This document shows positions 24,190 through 34,797 of a stretch of 64,000 bases of DNA, in pieces (position 1 is the stretch's first letter; each line of letters begins with the position of its first letter). The DNA is taken from NCBI RefSeq assembly GCF_000203815.1, contig NW_004457735.1, positions 2,418,001 through 2,482,000 on the forward strand, given 5' to 3'. Below the pieces are notes generated by a model that was not told where the DNA came from, did no database searches, and worked only from the letters and a program-made list of their open reading frames with translations. Origin of the DNA: Cavenderia fasciculata (taxonomy: Eukaryota; Evosea; Eumycetozoa; Acytosteliales; Cavenderiaceae). Both the position numbers and the translations under genes were made by a program.

Positions 24190-25288
24190 ATTTATTTATT
24201 TCTATTTGTATTTGATTAATAAATAAAACAATTTCCATATAATATATTAAAATAAGATTTAGTGTAGACCAGATCAACTATAAATAGGACCGTTTTTTAT
24301 CATAAATCATTAATCTATAATCCACCTCTTTGTTTATTGTATTACATTTCTTGTTTTCTTTTTCAAATTTAATTATATGTCTGACCACAACAACAACAAT
24401 CTCTTAGCTAGGGGATTCCCAAAATGCTGCTCCATCTACTCTACTACCAAGTGATCATTGTTGTGATAAATGACCAGGGATGGTCATCTCGGCAAGAGTA
24501 GGCCATAATATCTGTGCACCAATGATTTCAAATGCACTGACCATAGCATTTGTATCGTATGATCCCGCAGGATTCGAGAAGAATTTGTTGTTCATGCAAA
24601 CACTTTGTGATGATGGGAACCCAATATCAGCAACTCCAACGTTGCTATCTAGCGCATTTGAAAATACGACAAACGTATTATTGGCAATAAAGCTTGGTAG
24701 ATTCTCTTTGGCAAACTTTGCACATAGCATATCCTTTTGACTGTCTTGTCCAACAAGAGTAGGGTTGATTACTACAATCACACCGTGGATATTAGACGCA
24801 TAGGTAGAAGTGAGGCATTTTCTAATCTCCATTTTAACCTCTTCCTCTGTCATGTGACTTGATCCCAACCCGGGAGTATCGACAAATGCAAAGTCACACT
24901 CTCCTAGTGGTACTCTAAATTGATAGAGAGCACATTGCTTCGTTGTTCTACCTCGTTCTCCAAGAGGTAATGCTACCTCTGATGGTTTGACCTCTATCAT
25001 CCGATTTTGAACGAGATGTTCATTTGGTATAGCTACCTTTAGTTCAGTGTCACAAGGTCCTCCATCGAAAAAGTTACAAAGTGTATTGATAAATGTTGAT
25101 TTACCTAAAGTAGTTGTAGTTATAGTTATAGTTGATTAAATATTTTAATATGTGTGTTTACATTATTGAATGAAAAGAAACCAAATTGACGTTGTGATGT
25201 ATTTTATTTATATTTATTTTTTTTTAAAAGTTAACCTACCTTCACCATATCTACCAAGTACCAAGAATACTTTATTTGGTTTATCCAT
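24190..25288 (-). pseudogene. Internally deleted copy of the large GTPase gene
   Basis: Exon 1 (25240..25288), the P-loop intron and the first part of exon 2 (24455..25104) are near-identical to the large GTPase gene at 18.5-22.0 kb. The reading frame is open through DTPGLGSSHM, where the other copy has an extra base. The similarity stops abruptly at about 24457, where a stop codon follows LSQQ. Separately, about 24190-24270 matches the extreme 3' end of the large gene (a frame related to YTKSDFNTLYGNCLI). About 185 bp of unrelated sequence lies between. So the copy lost roughly the middle 2.6 kb. It could still make a 232-residue G-domain-only protein. Confidence 0.75.
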
Positions 25289-25600
25289 TATTATTATTAT
25301 TATTTTATCTATGTCTCTAACTATCTATTTCTAGTTAGGTGGAATGGCCAACGATGAATATCTTCAGCCTTCTTGCTTCAAACTTGGCTTAGATTTGTAA
25401 GTTTCATTTTAAATTCAATGATTGTCAAACCACCTCAAAGCACCATTCCTTTTTTAACTTTTCGACCTTGGCCCGTGTGGCCAGGTCCTCGCCTCACTCA
25501 CATTTATTTATTAAATTTTAAATCTTTTATTCACTGATTGTCAATGACATGTGTGAAGGTTATGATATATATATATATATATTTTATATTATAATTAAAA

Positions 25601-25780
25601 CAATTAATATTAAGATTGAGATCATGCTTAATATTAATTGAAAACCACACTCCGGTCGGCCTAGACTCAAAACCAAAGCCAATGCAACAAAATATCGAAA
25701 AATATCCCATTTCACAGCGTCGTGTCTACCCAATCACAACACTCCTGTGGTTTTCATGAAACAAAATTTGTCGATTGGGT
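25601..25780. ncRNA. Structured region, possible small RNA gene
   Basis: A perfect 14-bp stem CAATTAATATTAAG / CTTAATATTAATTG (25601-25614 and 25627-25640) is followed by two interleaved pairings: GAAAACCACA (25640-25649) with TGTGGTTTTC (25746-25755), and ACCCAATC (25728-25735) with GATTGGGT (25773-25780). Interleaving is what a pseudoknot would give. Base composition is more GC-rich than the flanks. No open reading frame is present. I cannot match a known RNA family; it could also be a degenerate foldback element. Confidence 0.4.
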
Positions 25781-26350
25781 GAGGTATCACAACTCAAGTT
25801 CCCCCTAACTTAGCTCCTACAAAAACATTCTCATTATCTGTCGGCGAGACATCTATCTAAAAGTCTCTATTAATATTTATTTATTAGTTATACACTCTCT
25901 ATCTCTCGACTAGTTAGTTTGTAATCAATCTATTTGTCTTATAAAAAGTAAGTATCATATGATTTGCATTACCACCCTAACCCTAAACACCCTAAACAAG
26001 CAAACCCTCTCTTCTCCTTTTTGTTTTAACAGATCTTTCTTTAACATAACTACCACCCCCCCTTCTCTACCTACCTCTATCCCCACCTTTTTGTTGTTGG
26101 ATTTGATTTGTATAAATCACACATGATTTAATATTATTATTATCCCCTTTTAAACCTGCTCCCTGCACCTCCTCTACTTCTACTTCTTTATTTTTAGTTT
26201 TACTTTTAAAACAAATATTATTACTTTATTTGTTGTTGTTGTATTTTTTATTTAATTCTCCTTTATTTTGTTTTAATATTAATAATCTATCTATTCTTCC
26301 TCTTCTTTATAATTATAAAGTAGTTTAAGAGTTGGTATTTATAGGAGAAA

Positions 26351-28127
26351 ATGAAATTATCAAATTCATTTTTGTTAACAATACTACTTGTAAGTTGTTA
26401 TTGTTTAACATTGTCATCGGCAAAGAATGTAAAGCATACAACCTATGATGATCAATTACAAAGAATGGTGTATGACGATGCTCAATTCACAATCAACACC
26501 ACTGCTACCTGTACCACATGTACTGGAAACCTCACCTATTGGTGTGCATCATCATCAAACTGTTTGACTGCACTCACCTCCAATATCACACTTGCAAGCT
26601 TCCCCCAATGTGGTGATGGTTGGTGTAGTGGATCTAGTTGCCAATGTGATGCTGTTTGCTTAAACTCCTTTTGGCCATGCAGTGGTACAGTCGGTGGAAT
26701 GATATTATTAATGGCTATTTATGGTGCTATTTTAGGTATAAACAAATCACATATATATATATATATAAACTATACTACATTCAACTTACTTACTTACTTA
26801 TTCTATTTATTATTTATTTTCCTTTTCCTTTTCCTTTTCCTCTTTTTAGCATTTGGAGCAAAGATTATTTCAGATGGATCTGAATTATTAATGGAAGTAA
26901 TTGATGCAGGTATTATTGGTGGTTTGTTGTTACCATTGTTATCGGCATTCCCAGATGCTATGATTATTATTATGAGTGGTGCCTTTTCATCGGACCCACA
27001 AACACAGTTGGCCGTTGGTATTGGTACATTGGCCGGTTCGACCATTATGTTGTTGACTATTCCATGGTCGGCCAGTATGGTGTTGGCACGTTGCGACCTA
27101 AAGGACAATGGAAATGGTGCTGCGATTGACAACAAGTGTTCGTCATTCTCACTCACCAAGACGGGTGTCACTGTCGATGACGACACACCCACCAATGCCA
27201 AGATTATGATTCTTACATCCATCTCGTATCTCATTGTGCAAGGTGTCGCATTTGCCTACCTCAAGGACCCAGAGCGTGGACAAGGTGTTGAAAAGTGGTT
27301 TGCATTGGTTGGTTTTATCATTTGCTTTGCCTTGTTGATTCTCTATTCCGTCTATCAAGTCGTCTCACCCAAACTACAAGAGAAAAAGATTGCAGAGGCC
27401 AAGCGTCAATACCTCACCAAACAAACCATCCACCACTTTATCCACAATCTCAACATCATGTCTAGAAAACGTACAGAATCTAAATCACCATCTATCACAG
27501 GTAACAATAACACTGGTGAAAGTGACGAACACTCTCCACTTATTCAAGACGAGCATCAAAAGTTGCCAGTCGATGTCAAGGGTATGGGTTTGAAATGGAA
27601 GGCAAACGCCAAGAAAAAGGCACTTGCCAAGGAACAAGAAGCTGAAGCATCAACTTCGATCCAAGTCAAGGAAGAAGAACCAGTAGAAAAGGAAGAAGAA
27701 AAGCCAGCATCTGAAGAAGTTCACAACAAGAAAAAGACTATCATCCACGGTTCCATTCTCTTGGCAATTGGTTCGGTTATGGTTTCTGTCTTTTCCGATC
27801 CAATGGTCGACGTTATCACCGACTTTGGTACCAAGCTAGACATCAACCTCTTTTTCATCTCATTTATCGTCACTCCATTCTGCTCCAATGCCTCTGAACT
27901 CATCTCGTCACTCATCTTTGCCTCGAAAAAAAGAAAACAAAACAGCTCTCTCACCTACTCTGCCCTCTATGGTAGTGCCACCATGAATAATACCCTCTGT
28001 CTTGGTATCTTTTTTGCACTCGTCTACTTTAGAGATCTAACTTGGGAGTTCTCTGCTGAAACTGTTACCATTCTATTTGTAACTGTTTGTGTTGGTTTAA
28101 TTGGTTCTTTAAAGAAAACAATGAGTA

Positions 28128-28159
<32 letters not shown>

Positions 28160-28303
28160 AATTATTATTATTATTATTTACTAATATTTATTTATTTATT
28201 TATTATTTATTTAGAACTTTACCTTGCTCCACTTGTTTTATCATTATATCCATTCTCACTTGTAATTGTATATCTTTTAGAAACATTTGCTCATTGGCAA
28301 TAA
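26351..28303 (+). CDS. CaCA-family cation (Na+/Ca2+-type) exchanger
   Basis: The model is join(26351..26735, 26850..28124, 28215..28303), 582 residues. A signal peptide (about 1-25) is followed by a Cys-rich lumenal or extracellular segment (about 50-120) and hydrophobic helices. The alpha-1 repeat reads GSELLMEV ... SAFPDAMIIIMSG and the alpha-2 repeat VTPFCSNASELISS; these acidic and Asn residues line the ion path in the family. A long charged cytosolic loop (about 330-440) separates the halves. Intron 1 has a length divisible by three and no stop codon, so unspliced RNA would stay open. The last intron matters: reading through it ends the protein at MSM, while splicing at GTATGT adds a final helix (LYLAPLVLSLYPFSLVIVYL). 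A 5'UTR intron at about 25949-26031 is possible. Confidence 0.88.
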
Positions 28304-29312
28304 GCAAAAAAAAAAAAGAAAAGGAAAGAAAAGAAAGAAAAGAAAAAAAAAAAAAAGAGATCGAATGGATCTTACAATAAACAATTATGGAACAAGCAGG
28401 CAGGTCTATTAGAACCCCCGCTCCCCTCCCTCCCACTTTACAACAGATTAATAATAATATTAATACACATAATCTTTTTACAACGTTGAAAATGAACACA
28501 TCTTCATCAATTCATTCAACTGAATTGCGGCTGTTGTGACGTTTTATTGTTTATCAGATGCTAAATAGATTTCCATTGTCAAAAAGACATAAATATCCAA
28601 AAAGGTTATAAAACCATCCTATTCATAGTGATCCTCCACAAAAGATTAGTCTGTTTGTTGGATCACACTCACTAAATCAGATGATATCCACACTCGGTGT
28701 CTTGAACAACACAATACAATACAATCACACAAAGTATAGATTTACCCCCCAAATCTAGTTGAGCATCGATCGTTTGAATTTTTTGAAGGTGGTTTATAAA
28801 CAAAAGGCTTGCCTACCCTTGCCTCTTTATTGTGTTGTATTATTGTGTTATTTTATTGATCACAATTTATCACAAAGAGCTCTATTATTACAATAATTTA
28901 TCATCCCTCGCTTAACCCTCCCCTCATCCGTCCTCATGGTTCAACGACACGATTAATTAAATAATTAATAATAATAATATAAAGAAGGGGAATTATTAAT
29001 CAATAAATAGATAGATAGATAGAATAGATAGAATAGATAGAAATAATTCATCGTTTAGTAATAGCAACCTATATTTATTATTATTATTTTTGAAAAAGAG
29101 TCTACGAACTACGACAACTAAAAAAAAGAGGGTCAACAACTAAATTCGAGTAACGGCCATTGCCCATATTAATTAATTAAAGAAAAAAAAAAAAAAAAAG
29201 GATTGTTGCGCAAATTCACGAGCTCCTCCATACAAAAAGTTTCTTGTAATAATATACTAGTACAGTACAAACAAACAGACTAGTAGTAGTAGAACTATAC
29301 AAGCACTTTAAC

Positions 29313-29344
<32 letters not shown>

Positions 29345-29764
29345 CAGCTGACTTTTTGTCATAGTTAACAACAAGAAAGAAAGAAAGATTATATCACGAT
29401 TACAATTACAGCTGTTACGATCAATACAATCAATAACATAACAAACAACATAATACAGTAGAGAGATTTAACATATCACCATCTTTTACAACCAACAAAA
29501 AAACAAACAACAATTATTTATTTATTTTATTGGTGATTAGATATCAATCAATCATCAATCAATCAACCAACAATAGATAGTTATTAATAAAATAATACTA
29601 TTAATCTAGATTGCGATTGAACAGAGATCACTTTACTGCCATCATCCGTCAATCCCAACTCAACCCAACCACAACCCACCAATTAATTAATAGACACACA
29701 CACACAAAGTAATACAAGTAGCATATAAACGAGAAGTCGTTTTAATTAATTAAGAACAACAAAG
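28304..29764. other. Intergenic, no gene seen
   Basis: This 1.46-kb spacer contains AT-rich tracts, TAGA and CAA repeats, and no long reading frame or recognisable RNA. It presumably holds the terminator of the exchanger gene and the promoter of the Ser/Asn-rich gene. Confidence 0.6.
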
Positions 29765-32700
29765 ATGTGGTAAGTTTAAATCAATGTACACTCTATATTT
29801 TTTTTTTTTAACACCCTCACCTCTCTCTCTTTGCATCGTAGATTCTTTTTTTTTTCTATCTTTGTTTGTCCTTCCTTTATATATTAATACAAAACATGTT
29901 GTGATTAATATTATGTGTGATATATCTTTATAATTTTTTTTCTTTTTTTTTCTTTAATATCAATTGTGTCTGTCCGCAATAAGCTTCTTTTTTTCATGCT
30001 CCCTCCTACCTCTTCTGCTTCCACCTTACCACCATCTCTAGGCTGTACACTGCAGCAACAACAACAACAACAGAGATAACATCAACAAACAACAACAAGC
30101 TTAATTGGCACACAAAAAAAAGTCACAACAATTAATATATTCCGAATTTGTTGGAGTTGTAGTAGTAGTAGTTGTTGGCAAAGCGAATTTTAACAAGACG
30201 TCAACGACAACTAACTTGGTATTAGTAGTAAACACAACAACAACAACAACAACAACTATTAGAATAGAGTTGATATATAAATAATAATATATGATAGATC
30301 GACACCTTTTTTGTTTTTTATTTATTTGTTGGTTTATTTAAATATAAATATATTTTTTCCATATATTGTAATCATCCAGCACAGCACAGCAGTAGCAGCA
30401 GTATCAGTACAACTCAATTTCATCCATATCGCGATCCTCTTTTGTTTGATCACACAATCAGAGAATTTTGTGATCATCCTGTTATTTAACCATCACCACA
30501 CTGCCATCATCATTATATGTGTGTGTTCATTGCTACGAGCCTCTGTTGAACAATCAATCAAAATAACCAAACCAAACAAAAAAAGGAGAGACGTTCAATT
30601 TAATTATAACAACCCTCTGCTTTGTTTGATTTGTTTTTTTTTAATTTTTTTTTTTATTAATTGGGTGGGTTGTGTAATTAATTAAACCACCCTCTCCTAC
30701 TGCTTGCCATCCATCCAACCCACGTCCCACATTTTAACTAACCTCCTCTTCACACTGTACACAACAATTTATTTATTTATTTTTTTTTATACTATATATC
30801 TCTCCATCACACATAAATAACAATATATACACATATACATATAAAATACATATACATATATTTATTTATACTTTTACTTTTTTGATTTAATCTGTCTAGT
30901 CGTCATATAAGTAATAGAGATAGTATCTTTGGCCAACCAATTGTAGGATCAAGGGCCAAGATGAAGAGTAGCATCTACTCTTCTTCGAGTATAGAGTCGA
31001 TTCTCAGTAGTCCAATTGACAAGGAGGAAAACATACTAAACAGCAGCGACGATAATAGCATAGACAGCGGTAGAATGTCGCCTTGTTGCAGCTCGTGCAA
31101 AGCAAATGGAAATCATCTCATTGGAAAGTGTAATTCACCACCATCTTCTCCGACCCCATCTCTTCCATCTTCTGCCTTGACTTCACCAAATCATACAACT
31201 ACATTTTCCTTTAACTCTTCATCGTCGTCGTCGTCGTCGTCGGTCATGAGCTTAAACAGCAGTAGTGGTAGTAGCAGTAGCAGCAGTAGCAATAATAGTA
31301 TGAACAACATCCTAAACCCATCAAATACAAACGCTCATCTACCACCAAATATGATTAGACCACGTAGCTCGAGCAACAGCAGTAGTGGCAGCGGCAGTGG
31401 TGGTTCAGGTTCAGTATCCAATATTATCAGCGCAGGTGGTGCAGTTGCCAATATTATCAATGGCAACAAACTACCATCCATCACATCGATCATGGTCAAC
31501 AATAAGGATGTTGGTATCGTCCTGGAATCACCAAGACCCAACAGCAACAACAACATTGGTTGTACGACAAACAATACAGTTGGGTTCCACCCAAACAATT
31601 GGATTTCTCCCCAACCATCACCACCATCTACACCAAATGATACTAGTGTCAAGTTGAACGAACGTGGTAGTGGTAGTAGCGGTGGAGGCGGTAGTGGTGC
31701 TGGTCACTCTCCATACTCTTCTTCACCACGATCATCAGCTGCCAACAACATCTACCATTCATCGGATATGGTCGAACAGGCACCACACCAAACCTATGAA
31801 CCATCCAAACGAACTTCAGTTGCTGGTTCATCATCTGGATCATCTATATCCTCTTTAAACAATGGATCTTCATTGTCTTCGTTAAATGGGTCATCGTCAT
31901 TGTCTTCTATAACTGGGTCATCGTCGTTGTCTTCTATAAATGGATCGGCATTATCCTCTTTAAATGGGTCAACTCTGGCCTCATTATCTTCGCTCTCATC
32001 AAATTCCTCTGAAAGATCATTCAAATACGTAAAGACTGACCATCTAAATGTCTCGTCTCAGAATGGTTATGAGGCAACGACAACAAAAGAACAAAAGAAG
32101 GGAAATGGTATCGTCACACCATCTTCATCAACCTATTCTCTTTATGAACAACAATCGCAACAACAACAACAACAACAACAATACTATGATTTCCAACCAG
32201 AATCTCCGCCAAACCAACATATCATTAGCTCTAGCATGGTTTACCACCCAAGCAGCAGTAGTAGCAATAGAGATGATGATGATGATTATGAACCTGTACA
32301 GAATAACAACAACAACAACAATAACCCATATAACATATCACCATCTTCACATAGTTCACCAAATACACCACTCCAAACCACTGCCAAATTAATTACCTCT
32401 AACAAAAGAAATCACAACAATAACAACAATGGCGGTAACAATAACAACTGTAATAATAATAATAATTCACAACTGACAGATACATCTGATGACAGTAGTG
32501 ATGACATTGCAAAGATTGAGCTTCAACAAAGCACCAACATTACTAATGGTCTATCCATTTTCAAGGTTGCCTTGGACCCAGAGAATGAACTCTTGGATGT
32601 ATATAATAGATTTAAAGTACCTCAACAAAGAAACAAATTAATTACTAAAACTGGCAATTCAAGTATTATCAACAATAATACTTCTTCTTCTACACCTTCC

Positions 32701-32904
32701 AGCCGAAACGATATCAATTCAAATAATCAAACCAATTTTACAACTCTACATGGAAACAGTAGTAATACTTTTCAACAACAAAATGTTTTAAATCATTATC
32801 CATTGTCATCGTCGTCTTTCCATCATCAAGCACCACCAAGCCAATATTTTCATCCCTATCAACATCAACAACAAAGATTTAAACACGAAAATAATTATAG
32901 TTAA
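29765..32904 (+). CDS. Ser/Asn-rich low-complexity protein, family not recognised
   Basis: The main exon is open from 30961 (first in-frame Met) or, in my preferred model, join(29765..29769, 30912..32904), 665 residues. The first exon ATGTG abuts a strong donor GTAAGT, and acceptor ATAAG at 30911 gives a continuous frame that adds CNRDSIFGQPIVGSRAKM before the Met at 30961. The implied 1.1-kb intron is long for this genome, so the start is uncertain. The protein is dominated by Ser, Asn, Gln and Gly runs and has an imperfect tandem repeat of SSLNGSS type at about residues 310-365. The best-conserved-looking part is near the C-terminus (GLSIFKVALDPENELLDVYN). No known domain is visible. A nuclear or regulatory role is possible but not shown. 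Confidence 0.7.
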
Positions 32905-32988
32905 GAAATATTAAAAAAAAAAACAAATTATTATTATTTATTTTAACCAAAAACAAAAATAAGTCTTTTTTGTGTGTTCCTTTTTTAT

Positions 32989-34685
32989 TTAAGAAACTAG
33001 AATTGAAGTATTTTCATAATCATCTGTTAGAGGATTATAAAATGAACTAATTTTAGTCTTTGCAAGGTCGTCCTTGGCATATTGTTTTAAGAATTCTCCT
33101 TGTTTATAAGATTTGACTGTGGAGGCTGTGAAATGTTCAGGTCTATATTGTTGATTTGTCTTTGTGTACATTTTATGCAATTCCTTCCAATTGGTTGGGA
33201 AGAAAATATCACAACTACCCAATGGTACTGTTATTTTTGGGTATTCCTTTGTTTCGTATTGGATAGAGCTTGGTGATTGGTAATTGGCAGATGTTGGGAT
33301 TGGTAATTTCTCTTGAACGGTTGGAGCATTTTCACCTTTGCACAGTGAAGGAAGGAAATCAAAATCGGCAAGTACCAAATGATGTTTTGGGAAGTGGATG
33401 GAGAGGATTTGGAATAATTTCATACAGACGGTTGGAATAAATATGTTTCTATCTCCTTGAAAGAAATATTTTAAATTGTTTATCAATGATGATTTGACTG
33501 GTTGATATTGATCACTATTTCTATTATTTAATTGAGTCAACAGATCTTTATCCAATCCCAATTCATCTGAAAATAAATTTAAATATTCTTTTATAATTGG
33601 ATCTCTAACAGATTGTTGTTGTTCAAAATGTACCAATTCTTTTCTATTCTTTTTGTTTTTTAGATTGTCAATTGTTGTTTCTTCTCCTTCCTTTTCTCCT
33701 TCTTGTTCTTGTTGATCAAAATGATTCATTGTTGAAAGATGAGTTTGAACAATAGTTTCAAATACTCCATTTCCATTTAAAACGATTTGATCATGTGGAA
33801 GATTATCAATCACTTCTGTCATGACTATAAAACATTCTTGATCCTCTCTTTTGTGAGTCCAATTAAAGATGCTAGAGTTGTAAACTTGTACCTTGATGTG
33901 AGGATGTTCACGTTTGATACGTTCCAATTGTTGAGTGGCAAGTAATCTAGAGATTTCAATGATCGTAAATTCCGTAATCTCGTATAAATCCTTGTGATGT
34001 TCTCTTAGATAGTTTAGCATACAAAGTGCATTTGTACCACTACCTGCTCCAATCTCGTATATTCTCAATGGTATACTTAAATCTTGATTCTTTTCAAGAT
34101 ACTTTTCAATTATATATCTTGTTATTGCATTTGAATAATATGGCTATAAAGTAGAAAAAGAAAGAAAGACAGAAAGTTTTAGTAAATGTAACATTCATTA
34201 AATAATTATTGTCCTACCTGAAATATTTCAACAGGAGTATACCATGAATGTTGATGTTGTTTATAGATATGTTGAAGATAATCGATATATTGATCTTTTG
34301 ATTCAAGAGTATTTAATTGTTTGAAATGTGTCGGTGCAATCGATGTAATGACTGGTTTGGTTGCAAAATAGCCATACTTTGTATTATAGAGTGAATCTTG
34401 AATGAAATCTCTCATCAGTTGTACTTTGCTTTGAAATGCTGATGAATCATTTGTATTGTTGGTGTTATTATTATTATTTGATGATACATTTGGTTGTTGT
34501 TGTAATCTTGATCTTAATAAAGGATTGATATTAACTCTACCACTTGTTATAGTATCTTGAGTTTTTGATGATGAAGAAGAAGTAGTAGAGTATGATGATG
34601 ATGATGAAACTGTTGATACTATTACTCTATGATTGTTTAATAGGATAGTATTTGTTCCTTTTTTTAATAGATTAAAACTAATCAT
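32989..34685 (-). CDS. NDUFAF7/MidA-like (DUF185) SAM-dependent methyltransferase, mitochondrial
   Basis: The model is join(32989..34143, 34218..34685), 540 residues, with a 74-bp phase-0 intron. The N-terminus (MISFNLLKKGTNTILLNNHR, then Ser/Thr-rich) looks like a mitochondrial presequence. MRDFIQDSLYNTKYGYF resembles the DUF185 N-terminal motif. The SAM-binding motif is YEIGAGSGTNA (about 184-194), followed by IIEIS and an acidic residue-plus-NLPHD segment (VIDNLPHD) equivalent to the family's conserved region after motif III. NDUFAF7-type enzymes methylate an arginine of a complex I subunit. This protein has insertions and is more divergent than the canonical MidA, so it may be a paralogue with another substrate. 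Confidence 0.75.
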
Positions 34686-34797
34686 TCTCTTTACATCTAT
34701 TTAAAAAGATCACACAGACAAAGACGACTTAAAACGACATAGGTGGATCGTTTTTAAAATTATATATAATTATTTATTATTTATTTATTTATTTTCT

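Noticed and set aside
25974-25998. CCCTAA-like units suggesting a telomere
   Set aside because: Only two or three imperfect units inside the 5' leader region of the exchanger gene; dictyostelid telomeres are not known to use this repeat.
30311-30685. 124-codon hydrophobic frame
   Set aside because: Falls in the putative intron or leader of the Ser/Asn-rich gene and looks like AT-rich noise.
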